DNA from: Clostridia bacterium
GTDB taxonomy: Bacteria > Bacillota > Clostridia > Oscillospirales > Acutalibacteraceae
NCBI GenBank assembly: GCA_900759575.1
Contig: CAAEVU010000073.1
Span: forward strand, 1-32,860
Length of the DNA: 32,860 nucleotides
Direction of reading: 5' to 3'
In this document: one piece after another, positions 16,020 through 23,513 of the stretch
How positions within the stretch are numbered: the first letter of the stretch is position 1
How the letters are laid out: the number at the start of each line of letters is the position of its first letter
Notes under the pieces: model-generated
What the model was told of the DNA's origin: nothing
Database searches by the model: none
The model's input: only the letters and a program-made list of their open reading frames with translations
Translations under genes and position numbers: made by a program

Positions 16020-17024
16020 ATGAAACGAATTGGACAAAGCACGTTGGAGTTTGAACTTCCGCCCACCATTTTGAGCCATGGGGCAGTAGGGGGCAAAAAA
16101 GAGGCGGAGGGCCCTTTGGGCGCTGAGTTTGACCAGACGTTCCAAGACACCACCTTGGAGCAGGACAGCTGGGAAAAAGCGGAAGCCCAGCTTCAGAAAG
16201 AGGCGGTGACCGTAGCGCTGGGGAAAGCGGGCATCGGGCCGGAAAGCGTGGATTTCATTCTGGCGGGGGACCTTTTGAACCAGTGCATCTCTTCCACCTT
16301 TGGACTGATGGATTTTCAAATCCCCTTTTTAGGACAGTACGGAGCCTGCTCCACCATGGCACAGACCTTGCTCATGGCCACCATCCTGGTGGAAAGCGGG
16401 GCAGCGAAAAAAGCTCTGGCGGTGACCAGCTCCCATTTTTGCTCGGCAGAACGCCAGTTCCGGCTGCCTTTGGAATACGGAGGCCAGCGCTCCCCCACGG
16501 CCCAGTGGACCGCCACCGCATCGGGCTGCGTCCTGGTAGGGACCGGCGGTCCGGTGGAAATCCGCCGGGGACTGGCGGGAAGAATCCAGGATTTGGGAGT
16601 GAAAGACCCGGCCAATATGGGCGCTGCCATGGCCCCCGCGGCGGCGTCCAGTATTTTTCAGTTTTTGGAGGATACCCACACACGCCCGGAAGAGTATGAC
16701 GGCATTTTTACAGGGGACTTGGGACTGGTGGGTTCCCGGCTGCTCTATGAGTGTATGGACGACAACGGGATCGACCTGCGTCCGGTGCATCAGGATTGCG
16801 GACTGCTCTTATATGACCGGGAGCGGCAGGACGTTCACGCGGGAGGTTCAGGCTGCGGGTGCTCGGCAGGAGTGCTTTGCGGGCATCTGCTCCGCCTGAT
16901 GGAGCGGGGAAGACTCAAAAATATCCTGTTTTGCGCCACGGGGGCCCTCATGTCTCCCACGTCCCAGCAGCAAGGATTAGCCATTCCCGGAGTGTGCCAT
17001 GTGGTGCAGCTCGTGGCAAAATAA
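16020..17024 (+). CDS. spoVAD: Stage V sporulation protein AD (SpoVAD)
   Basis: The 334-residue product is SpoVAD, a thiolase-fold protein that binds dipicolinic acid at the spore inner membrane and works with SpoVAC. Cys110 in GQYGACSTMAQ sits where thiolases have their active cysteine. The motifs SSHFCSAERQFRLPLEYG, PTAQWTATASG and the C-terminal ATGALMSPTSQQQG are characteristic of the family. The start ATG follows GAGGTGGG, 9 bp after the spoVAC stop. A terminator follows directly, so the spoVAE gene that usually comes next is absent from this operon. It is expected only in the forespore. Confidence 0.94.
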   Translation: MKRIGQSTLEFELPPTILSHGAVGGKKEAEGPLGAEFDQTFQDTTLEQDSWEKAEAQLQKEAVTVALGKAGIGPESVDFILAGDLLNQCISSTFGLMDFQIPFLGQYGACSTMAQTLLMATILVESGAAKKALAVTSSHFCSAERQFRLPLEYGGQRSPTAQWTATASGCVLVGTGGPVEIRRGLAGRIQDLGVKDPANMGAAMAPAAASSIFQFLEDTHTRPEEYDGIFTGDLGLVGSRLLYECMDDNGIDLRPVHQDCGLLLYDRERQDVHAGGSGCGCSAGVLCGHLLRLMERGRLKNILFCATGALMSPTSQQQGLAIPGVCHVVQLVAK

Positions 17025-17026
17025 GA

Positions 17027-17063
17027 AAAAGCCCTTTGAGGAGTGATTCCACAAAGGGCTTTT
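17027..17063. terminator. Bidirectional terminator between spoVAD and phosphohexomutase
   Basis: AAAAGCCCTTTG (17027-17038) and CAAAGGGCTTTT (17052-17063) form a perfect 12-bp stem with a 13-nt loop. A-runs and T-runs on both sides allow termination of the two convergent genes. Confidence 0.88.
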
Positions 17064-17081
17064 GGTTTTGTTGAAAAAAGA

Positions 17082-18596
17082 TCAGGCGAATTTCTCCATG
17101 GGAGAAATGTCCACCCCTTCTTTATGGGCTTCCAGGAATTTCAGCAGCTTGCTGCCGATAGTCTGCACACCTCCGGCCACATCGCTTTCCAGGTTGATGG
17201 GCAGGATGGGATCGTGTACGGAAAGCCGCAGCAGGAACCAGCCTTCTCCTTCTCCCTTGGGGAAGGATACCCGAATGCCTTCCCGGTTGTCGGGAGCAAT
17301 GGCCCAGCCTTGCGCTTTGGCGTACTCTTCCAAAGCGTGGATCAGAGCTTCGCCCCGGGGACGGAATTCCGGATCGGTAATGGGCAGGCGGACTTCATCG
17401 GCTTCCACCGGTTCCCGCAAGGGGGCCAGCAGGTCTTCCAGTTCTTTGCCCTCTTTCCGCAAAGAAGCCATTTTGATCAGGATCTTGGTCACCAGATAGG
17501 CGCCGTCGTCCAGGAAGTGGTTTTCCCGCATAGCGGCGTGACCGCTGGTCTCAATGGCCAGGGGGCAGTTGATCCCTTCCGCGTTCAAACGAAGAGCTTC
17601 GTTGATCACGTTTTTGTAGCCGCGCTTGAACCGGTGATGCTTGCCGCCCAAGGTGTTTTCAATGTATTCTTTCAGTCCGTCGGAAGTGATGGAGTCGGTG
17701 ACAATGGTGCCTCCTTCGTTGCCTTCCAGGGCAATGGCGGAAGCCAAAGCCACCAAACGGTTCCGGTTGATCTCTTCGCCCCGGTTGTCCACAGCCGCGC
17801 CCCGGTCCACATCCGTGTCAAAGATCACGCCCAGGTCCGCGTGGGACTCCTTCACGGCCTTGCAGATGAAGGACATGGCAGTTTCGTTTTCCGGGTTGGG
17901 AATGTGGTTGGGGAACATGCCGTCGGGCTCCAAAAACTGGCTGCCAGAAATGTCCGCGCCCAAAGGCGCCAAAACATCGTTGGCGTAAAAGCCGCCCGCG
18001 CCGTTGCCGGCGTCCACCACAATGTGGAACCCTTTCAAGGGATGCTCATAATCCGCTGCGCCAACGCCTTTTTGAATGGTCTCCCGCAGCCGCTTGGCGT
18101 AATCTTTCATGTAGCCGCAGTCCTCCCGGGTGCCGGGCGCCTCCTGCTGGGGATGTTCCCCGTTTTGGGCAAGCTGCAGAATTTCTGTGATGTCCGGGGC
18201 ATCCAATCCGCCCTGGGGAGTGAAAAATTTCAACCCGTTCCGGTGATAGGGATGATGGCTGGCAGTGATCTGTACCGAGCAGTCGCAGGGAAGGTCCAAA
18301 GTGGCCCAGAACATGGAGGGTGTAGAGGCCAGACCGCAGTCCAACACATGTACGCCATATTTTAAGAACACCCGCTGCAGCGCCGCGCTGATCCTGTCCG
18401 CGGAAATGCGGGAATCGTGACCGATGGCGATGCGCATCCCCTCAGGCTGCTTGTTCAAGTGGCTTTCCGTCCACTTGAGGAAGGCCGCCGCAATGGTTTC
18501 CACAGCTTCGTCCGTAAGAGTGACCGGTTCGCCGGGCACGCCGTCCACAGCCACGCCGCGGATGTCCGTGCCGCTTTTTAACTTGAGATAATCCAT
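17082..18596 (-). CDS. Phosphohexomutase (phosphomannomutase/phosphoglucomutase type)
   Basis: The 504-residue product belongs to the alpha-D-phosphohexomutase superfamily, which interconverts hexose 1- and 6-phosphates for glycogen, cell-wall and nucleotide-sugar synthesis. The phosphoserine is Ser113 in ITASHHPYHRNGLKFF. The metal loop is DTDVDR (260-265) and the sugar-binding loop is ETSGHAAM (349-356), variants of the classical TASHNP and EMSGH motifs. The C-terminal phosphate-binding domain contains NREGIRVSF. The ATG at 18596 with AAAGGGGAG upstream is clearly the start; a longer frame upstream runs through its promoter. It is a single gene that ends at a shared terminator. Whether glucose, mannose or another sugar phosphate is preferred cannot be read from the motifs. 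Confidence 0.9.
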   Translation of the reverse strand: MDYLKLKSGTDIRGVAVDGVPGEPVTLTDEAVETIAAAFLKWTESHLNKQPEGMRIAIGHDSRISADRISAALQRVFLKYGVHVLDCGLASTPSMFWATLDLPCDCSVQITASHHPYHRNGLKFFTPQGGLDAPDITEILQLAQNGEHPQQEAPGTREDCGYMKDYAKRLRETIQKGVGAADYEHPLKGFHIVVDAGNGAGGFYANDVLAPLGADISGSQFLEPDGMFPNHIPNPENETAMSFICKAVKESHADLGVIFDTDVDRGAAVDNRGEEINRNRLVALASAIALEGNEGGTIVTDSITSDGLKEYIENTLGGKHHRFKRGYKNVINEALRLNAEGINCPLAIETSGHAAMRENHFLDDGAYLVTKILIKMASLRKEGKELEDLLAPLREPVEADEVRLPITDPEFRPRGEALIHALEEYAKAQGWAIAPDNREGIRVSFPKGEGEGWFLLRLSVHDPILPINLESDVAGGVQTIGSKLLKFLEAHKEGVDISPMEKFA

Positions 18597-18625
18597 AATG
18601 AACTCCCCTTTCGTGATCTGCATCC

Positions 18626-18654
18626 ATTGTACCAAAATTCCCCGGAACATGCAA
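18626..18654 (-). promoter_or_regulatory. Sigma-A promoter of the phosphohexomutase gene
   Basis: On the minus strand TTGCAT (18649-18654) and TACAAT (18626-18631) are 17 bp apart. The leader would be about 22 nt. It lies inside the longer upstream frame, which supports the ATG start at 18596. Confidence 0.6.
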
Positions 18655-18749
18655 TGTCCCTTTGGGGAAAAAGCTCCAAAAACAAAGGGAGGTTTTCCCC
18701 GCTTTGGGGAAGAGACAAACCTTAAGGGATACCTCTCTTGCCCTGCGGG

Positions 18750-18778
18750 TTGCATCTTTTTGGAAAGTGTGCTATGAT
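18750..18778 (+). promoter_or_regulatory. Sigma-A promoter of the small acidic protein-pyrE operon
   Basis: TTGCAT (18750-18755) and TATGAT (18773-18778) are 17 bp apart, and the leader is about 26 nt. The -35 box is identical to the one of the divergent promoter at 18649-18654. Confidence 0.65.
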
Positions 18779-18810
18779 GGCACCGGAACAAATTCAAAGG
18801 AGGGATGACT

Positions 18811-19077
18811 ATGTCACCCAAGATGGTAGAATTACATGATATCGATGTGCCCGCCTTTTTGAAGGTTCTGGACAGTTGTGAAGGCGAAGTCTATCTCATG
18901 ACCCGTGACGGCGACAGGCTGAATTTGAAGAGCAAGCTTTGCCAGCTGGTGGGCCTGACCGCGCTGATCGAGGGAGGCAAAATCGCCGAAGCCTTTGTCA
19001 TGTGCGAGAAGGAATCCGACGAGTCCAAATTGTTCCGGTTCAACCTGTATAAGACTCCGGAAGAGGAAGAGGAATAA
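18811..19077 (+). CDS. Small acidic protein of unknown function, HPr-like pattern
   Basis: The 88-residue product was not assigned to a named family with certainty. The ATG at 18811 lies 6-7 bp after AAAGGAGGG; an ATG at 18805 is too close to that site. The chain alternates short strands and helices (PAFLKVLDSCEGEVYLMTRD, then GDRLNLKSKLCQLVGL) in a way that recalls the HPr phosphocarrier fold. It lacks the active-site histidine and ends in a run of Glu. It has no signal peptide or membrane segment. It is transcribed 26 bp before pyrE from a good promoter, so it is probably expressed with pyrimidine synthesis. Any regulatory role is a guess. Confidence 0.75.
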   Translation: MSPKMVELHDIDVPAFLKVLDSCEGEVYLMTRDGDRLNLKSKLCQLVGLTALIEGGKIAEAFVMCEKESDESKLFRFNLYKTPEEEEE

Positions 19078-19103
19078 CCCCCGGCGAGAAAGGAAGCAGA
19101 GCG

Positions 19104-19766
19104 ATGCTGACGGAAAAGAAAAAGGAATTTATTGAATTCATGCTTTCGGCCCAAGTGCTGCGCTTCGGCCATTTTGTGACAAAGAGCGGCCGAAATACCC
19201 AATACTTCGTAAATACCGGCAATTATAAGACCGGCGCCCAGCTTTCCCGGTTGGGCAGCTATTACGCCAGCCTGGTAAAAGAGACGGTAGGCGGCGATTT
19301 CGAGGCCATGTTTGGCCCGGCATATAAGGGCATTCCCTTGGCGACGGCTTGTTCCGTGGCTCTGTACCGGGATTTCGGCATTGACCGGCCCTATTTCTTC
19401 AACCGCAAAGAAGTGAAAGATCACGGCGAAGGCGGCGGAACCGTAGGCTATCAGCCCAACGACGGGGACCGTATCATCATCATCGAGGACGTGATTACCG
19501 CCGGCACCGCTGTGCGGGAGACCATGCCCATTTTGAAAGCCTGCGCCGATGTGAAAGTTCCCCATATGTTCATCAGCGTGGACCGCTGCGAGGTGGGACA
19601 CACTCCGGGCAAGACCGCCATCATGGAGGTAGAGGAAGAGTTCGGCGTGAAAGTTCATCCCATCGTCACCGTGGTGGATATCCACGAGTATCTGAAAAAT
19701 AACGGCACCGATCCGGAACTGATCAAAGCCATGGAAGGCTATATGGAGCAGTACTGCGTGCTGTGA
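19104..19766 (+). CDS. pyrE: Orotate phosphoribosyltransferase
   Basis: The 220-residue product makes orotidine 5'-phosphate from orotate and PRPP in the fifth step of UMP synthesis. The PRPP-binding loop is IIIIEDVITAGTAVRET (124-140). The upstream MFGPAYKGIPLATA (69-82) and the flexible loop YFFNRKEVKDHGEGG (97-111) are the family's other conserved segments. The start ATG follows GAAAGGAAG. It is the second gene of a two-gene operon and is followed directly by a terminator. Other pyr genes are not in the window. No PyrR-type attenuator was seen in front of it. Confidence 0.95.
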   Translation: MLTEKKKEFIEFMLSAQVLRFGHFVTKSGRNTQYFVNTGNYKTGAQLSRLGSYYASLVKETVGGDFEAMFGPAYKGIPLATACSVALYRDFGIDRPYFFNRKEVKDHGEGGGTVGYQPNDGDRIIIIEDVITAGTAVRETMPILKACADVKVPHMFISVDRCEVGHTPGKTAIMEVEEEFGVKVHPIVTVVDIHEYLKNNGTDPELIKAMEGYMEQYCVL

Positions 19767-19782
19767 CAGTGAAATGAATCAT

Positions 19783-19815
19783 AAAAGGGCCCCCGGTAAA
19801 AACCGAGGGCCTTTT
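19783..19815. terminator. Bidirectional terminator between pyrE and the P-type ATPase
   Basis: AAAAGGGCCCCCGGT (19783-19797) pairs with ACCGAGGGCCTTTT (19802-19815), with one bulge and one mismatch, around a loop of four A. The T-rich tail TTTTCTTTTG serves pyrE, and the opposite A-run serves the ATPase gene. Confidence 0.85.
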
Positions 19816-19838
19816 CTTTTGTATGTAAGTCCCAACGC

Positions 19839-22304
19839 TCACCGGGCGCCGTGGCGGGTAGAAGAGGCTTTTTTCTTTTTCCATTTTTTCAGCGGATAGA
19901 CAGGGCTTTGGGAATTGGCAATGACGTGGTCCACCAGATGGGTCAGGGTCAGCATCATCACAATGGCAAACAGCAGCATGGGAGCCAACGCAATGAGCAT
20001 GGGCAGGGTAAAGGTGGTGAGAGCAAAGAAATTGCTGAGGAACAGGGACGCTGCCACAAACCCGGCCAGCAATACGCCGAACAAAGCGCCACGCAAGCCG
20101 TTGAAAGGTGTGCTCACTTTGAACAGCATGATGAATCCGGTCAAGCTGGTGACGATCACCGCCAGAGTGGACATGTCCTGATTGGACAATCCCAAAGGCC
20201 CGCTGAGGGCGCAGAGCAGCACAATGTTGGCGGCCATTGTCAGAGCGGCGGGGATGCTCTGACGGATCACGTTCAGGATAAACTTTCCACGCAGCCGGTC
20301 CTTGTTGGGCTCCAGCGCCAAAATGAACGAAGGCGTGCCGATGGTCAGGGTGCTGATCAAGGTCTGCTGCACCGGCTGGAAGGGATAGGTGTAGTTGATG
20401 AAAATAAACAGCACAGCGATCAACGCGGAGAAAATGGTTTTGGACAGGAACAGGGCGCTGGACCGCTGCAAGTTGTTGATGGACCGCCGGCCTTCCTGGA
20501 CCACTAGGGGCATGGAGGCAAAGTTGGAATCCAGCAGCACCAGGCTGGACACGGTACGAGCCGCGTCGCTGCCCGAAGCCATGGCGATGGAGCAGTCCGA
20601 CTCTTTTAGAGCCAATACGTCGTTGACGCCGTCACCAGTCATGGCCACCGTGTGGCCTTGGGCCTTCAACGCTTTCACAAAGCCCAGTTTCTGCTGGGGA
20701 GTGACCCGGCCGAACACAGCGTATTCGCTGACCGCCCGACGGATGTCCTCTTCTGTGTGGAGGGTGGTGGCGTCCACGTATTTGTCGGCGTTTTCCAAAC
20801 CGGCTTTCCGGGCAATGTTGGCCACGGTCACCGCGTTGTCGCCGGAGATGACCTTCAGATCCACCCCTTGGTCCGCAAAGTACCGCAGGGTCCGGGGAGC
20901 TTCCCGGCGGATCTTGTCGCTGAGCAGGATCAAGCCCAACAGCTTGATCTGGCCGGGAAGTTCCTGACCCTGGAAATCCTCCGGACTGTGGACCAGCAAC
21001 AGAACACGCTGTCCCCTCTGGGAGTAGGATTCCACCTGTTCCCGGATGGTGTCGAAATCCTGGCCCAGAATGAATTCACCTGCGCCCATGATGTAAGACC
21101 CTTGGCCGGGGAAGAAGGCGCCGCTCCATTTCCGGGCAGAGGAGAAGGACACCAGGGTGGAAGCACGCCAGGGACTGGCTTCCGGCAGCCGGTCGTGGAT
21201 GGCCTGGAAGGTGGGGTTGTCGTCAGTCAGATTGGACATCAGCGCAGTGAGGGGGACGGTCATTTCTTGCTCGGTGACGCCTTCAAAGGGGACGAATTCA
21301 TCCACCTGCATGGTGCCTTCGGTGATGGTGCCGGTTTTGTCCAGGCAAAGGGTGTCCACCCGGGCCAGAGTCTCCACACAGTAAAGGTCCCGCACCAGGG
21401 TTTTGTGGGTGGAAAGCTTGACCACGCTCACGGCGAAACACACGCTGATCAGCAGTACCAAGCCCTCAGGAATCATGCCCACCATGGCGGCGGTGGTGCT
21501 GACCACCGAAGTCTGGATGTCGTCCCCCAGCACAAAGAACTGTTTCCAAAACAGCAGGGCGCCAATGGGGATGATGCCAAAACCCACCACTTTCACAATG
21601 TGGTCGATAGAGTCCATGATCTCCGAATTGCGTTTCTTGATGTATTTGGCGTCCCCGGTGATCTTCGTGGCGTAGTTGTCCGCGCCCACATGCTCCACCT
21701 GAGCCTGGCAGTTGCCGCTTACCACAAAACTGCCGGAAAGCAGGCTGTCTCCGGGGCGTTTGAGGATGGGGTCCGATTCTCCGGTGATCAGGGATTCGTT
21801 TACCTCACACTCTCCACCCACCACAATGGCGTCGGAGCAGATCTGGTTGCCGGAGGAAAGCAGTAGTATGTCATCCAGCACCACTTGCTCCACAGGGATG
21901 GACTTTTTCACGCCCTCCCGGAGCACCACGGCTTTCGGGGCGGAAACAATGGACAGCTTGTCCAACGTGCGCTTGGCGCGGATGCTTTGGAACGAGCCGA
22001 TTAGGATGTTGGCAAAAATAACTCCCAGAAATACAGCGCTTCGGAAGGAGCCTACTAGGATCACCGCAGCGGCCAGGATAAAGTTGAGCATGTTGAAGAA
22101 CGTGAATACGTTCTCCCGGATGATCTGGCCTTCGGTTTTTGTTTTGATACCGGTGGTGCCGTTGTGCAGGCCCTGGCGAATTCGCTGTTGGACCTGCTGC
22201 TGGGAAAGACCCACTTGGGGAGCGGGATGGAAACGCTCCGCTGTCTGCCTACGGGCGGACTGTGCTGCGGGACGTTGGGTGTCGCGGGTATGGCTGCGGG
22301 GCAA
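19839..22304 (-). CDS. P-type cation-transporting ATPase (CtpE-like/calcium-type)
   Basis: The 821-residue product is an E1-E2 ion pump. It has the actuator motif TGES (174-177), the phosphorylated Asp322 in DKTGTIT, a P-domain SGDN (487-490, usually TGDN) and the hinge GDGVND (557-562). Membrane segment 4 carries MIPEGLVLL (277-285). The PEGL ion-site motif is shared by P2 calcium pumps and by mycobacterial CtpE, which it resembles most in length and in this segment. The heavy-metal HMA domain and CPC motif are absent. Translation probably starts at TTG 22304, which has AGGAGGGG 6-7 bp upstream; no in-frame ATG precedes the conserved part. The C-terminus has six hydrophobic segments and a basic tail (KKWKKKKASS). 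The ion is inferred, not shown. Confidence 0.9.
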   Translation of the reverse strand: MPRSHTRDTQRPAAQSARRQTAERFHPAPQVGLSQQQVQQRIRQGLHNGTTGIKTKTEGQIIRENVFTFFNMLNFILAAAVILVGSFRSAVFLGVIFANILIGSFQSIRAKRTLDKLSIVSAPKAVVLREGVKKSIPVEQVVLDDILLLSSGNQICSDAIVVGGECEVNESLITGESDPILKRPGDSLLSGSFVVSGNCQAQVEHVGADNYATKITGDAKYIKKRNSEIMDSIDHIVKVVGFGIIPIGALLFWKQFFVLGDDIQTSVVSTTAAMVGMIPEGLVLLISVCFAVSVVKLSTHKTLVRDLYCVETLARVDTLCLDKTGTITEGTMQVDEFVPFEGVTEQEMTVPLTALMSNLTDDNPTFQAIHDRLPEASPWRASTLVSFSSARKWSGAFFPGQGSYIMGAGEFILGQDFDTIREQVESYSQRGQRVLLLVHSPEDFQGQELPGQIKLLGLILLSDKIRREAPRTLRYFADQGVDLKVISGDNAVTVANIARKAGLENADKYVDATTLHTEEDIRRAVSEYAVFGRVTPQQKLGFVKALKAQGHTVAMTGDGVNDVLALKESDCSIAMASGSDAARTVSSLVLLDSNFASMPLVVQEGRRSINNLQRSSALFLSKTIFSALIAVLFIFINYTYPFQPVQQTLISTLTIGTPSFILALEPNKDRLRGKFILNVIRQSIPAALTMAANIVLLCALSGPLGLSNQDMSTLAVIVTSLTGFIMLFKVSTPFNGLRGALFGVLLAGFVAASLFLSNFFALTTFTLPMLIALAPMLLFAIVMMLTLTHLVDHVIANSQSPVYPLKKWKKKKASSTRHGAR

Positions 22305-22341
22305 AGAAATCCCCTCCTATTTCGCAAAATTCTTTACCCAA

Positions 22342-22370
22342 AGTATACACCAAGAAGGGAATGTTTCCAA
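22342..22370 (-). promoter_or_regulatory. Sigma-A promoter of the P-type ATPase gene
   Basis: On the minus strand TTGGAA (22365-22370) and TATACT (22342-22347) are 17 bp apart, giving a leader of about 30 nt before the TTG start. Confidence 0.6.
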
Positions 22371-22519
22371 GCTGGGAAGCCGCAGATTTTCAGAAAATTT
22401 CCGCTTTTCACCAATTTCGGGCAGTTCCCTTCCGGGAGCCTTCCCAATTATAGCCAAAAACCACAAGGAAAATTCCGGTAATTCCCGAAAATCCCAGGTT
22501 TTTCGCGGGATTGAAGGAT

Positions 22520-22548
22520 TTGACAGAAACAGCGAAAAAGAATATAAT
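22520..22548 (+). promoter_or_regulatory. Perfect consensus sigma-A promoter of the beta-trefoil/basic-tail gene
   Basis: TTGACA (22520-22525) and TATAAT (22543-22548) match the consensus at all twelve positions with the ideal 17-bp spacer. It is the strongest promoter in the window and predicts abundant transcription. The leader is about 53 nt. Confidence 0.85.
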
Positions 22549-22607
22549 GCAGACAAGATAGGTTTTGTACACAATTCTTTAGGTAATATAGAAAGGATGT
22601 CTCACAA

Positions 22608-23375
22608 ATGGCTGGCAAAAAGACAGCGGAATTTATGATTGTTAACCGCAGAAGCGGTAAGGCCCTGCAGGCTACTGGCCTGGACAATGGCCTGGTAGTG
22701 GAGCAGGCTGAGCCCGCCAAAACCGACGCTCAGACTTGGACTTCGGTGGAAACGGAGAACGGCGTGAAGCTTTTCAACAAAGCTTCCGGAAAAGTGTTGG
22801 ATGTGATGGCAAACGGTACTGCCAACGGCACCTGGGCCCAGACCTGGGAAGACGTGGACGGCGAGAGCCAGCTGTGGAAGCTGGAAAATGTGACCACCAC
22901 TTATAAAAAGATTATCAACGTGATGGCTGGCAAAGCCCTGGACATTGTGGATATGAGCGACGAAGACGGTGCTCCTGCCCAGATTTGGGAAGATGTGGAC
23001 GGGGAAGGCCAGCAGTGGAAGTTTGTTTCCACCGCTCCCAAAGCTGCCACCAAGACGGTTCGCAAGCCTGCTGCGAAGAAGGCTGAACCCAAGGCAAAAG
23101 CGGAAGCAAAAACAGAGGAGAAGCCTGCCAAGCGCACTACCCGCGCCAAGGCGGAAACCAAGAAGGCCGCCGAGCCCAAGGTGGAAGCTCCTGCCGCTAC
23201 CGCTATGAAAGCTGAGCCTGCCAAGACTCTGAAAAAGCAGGAAGAAGCTCCCAAGACCTTGAAGAAACAGGAAGAGACCACCAAGGTCCTGAAGAAGCAG
23301 GAGGAAACTCCCAAAACCCTTACCAAAACCCAGCCTGCTGTGGAAAAGACCACCGGCAAGAACGGCAAGAAGTAA
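22608..23375 (+). CDS. Ricin-type beta-trefoil protein with Lys/Ala-rich repeat tail
   Basis: This 255-residue product has two parts. Residues 1-140 look like one complete ricin-B-type beta-trefoil: three subdomains with QxW motifs (AQTW 41-44, AQTW 77-80, SQLW 87-90, AQIW 124-127, QQW 135-137) and IVNRRSGKALQ-type strands. Such domains usually bind sugars. Residues 145-255 are low-complexity and rich in Lys, Ala, Glu, Pro and Thr, like histone H1 or HU-tail sequences. Near the end are decapeptide repeats (KTLKKQEEAP, KTLKKQEETT, KVLKKQEETP, then a diverged copy). There is no signal peptide, lipobox, sorting signal or membrane segment, so it seems cytoplasmic or exported by an unusual route. 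The ATG has AAAGGA about 11 bp upstream. It is monocistronic with a perfect promoter and a strong terminator. Its function is unknown. Confidence 0.9.
   Translation: MAGKKTAEFMIVNRRSGKALQATGLDNGLVVEQAEPAKTDAQTWTSVETENGVKLFNKASGKVLDVMANGTANGTWAQTWEDVDGESQLWKLENVTTTYKKIINVMAGKALDIVDMSDEDGAPAQIWEDVDGEGQQWKFVSTAPKAATKTVRKPAAKKAEPKAKAEAKTEEKPAKRTTRAKAETKKAAEPKVEAPAATAMKAEPAKTLKKQEEAPKTLKKQEETTKVLKKQEETPKTLTKTQPAVEKTTGKNGKK
23223..23342 (+). repeat. Four tandem 30-bp coding repeats
   Basis: Units at 23223-23252, 23253-23282, 23283-23312 and a diverged 23313-23342 encode KTLKKQEEAP, KTLKKQEETT, KVLKKQEETP and KTLTKTQPAV. The unit length is exactly ten codons, so changes in copy number would keep the frame. 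Many synonymous differences between copies suggest that selection acts on the peptide and that the duplication is not very recent. Confidence 0.85.
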
Positions 23376-23386
23376 GAAGGTGCTGG

Positions 23387-23417
23387 AAGGACGGCCCGCG
23401 AGGCGCCGTCCTTTTTT
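23387..23417 (+). terminator. Terminator of the beta-trefoil gene
   Basis: AAGGACGGC (23387-23395) and GCCGTCCTT (23405-23413) form a 9-bp stem with a 9-nt loop, followed by T to 23417. It begins about 11 bp after the stop codon. Confidence 0.88.
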
Positions 23418-23439
23418 GTTTGGGGGAGAATTTTCCCCA

Positions 23440-23468
23440 TTTACAAAGACGCGAAAAAAAGGTATCAT
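23440..23468 (+). promoter_or_regulatory. Sigma-A promoter of the fructokinase gene
   Basis: TTTACA (23440-23445) and TATCAT (23463-23468) are 17 bp apart, and the leader is about 40 nt. Confidence 0.55.
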
Positions 23469-23513
23469 TATTGCAAAGCATGAAAGCATTTTTTTGGAAA
23501 GGCGGTTTCGGAC

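Larger units (their letters stand above)
22305..22607. other. 303-bp divergent intergenic region
   Basis: It contains the promoters of the P-type ATPase and of the beta-trefoil protein, described separately, and about 150 bp between them. A perfect dyad ATTTTC-A-GAAAAT lies at 22386-22398. A hairpin built on GAAAA/TTTTC (22487-22491 and 22500-22504) lies just upstream of the -35 box of the beta-trefoil gene. Short open frames that cross this region lack ribosome binding sites and are not supported. Confidence 0.5.

Noticed and set aside
17082..18821. Longer phosphohexomutase start at 18821
   Set aside because: The extension would include the gene's own promoter and the divergent promoter; the ATG at 18596 has a good ribosome binding site and matches the family start.
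22317..22574. 85-codon minus-strand frame between ATPase and beta-trefoil gene
   Set aside because: It overlaps both divergent promoters and has no recognisable domain.
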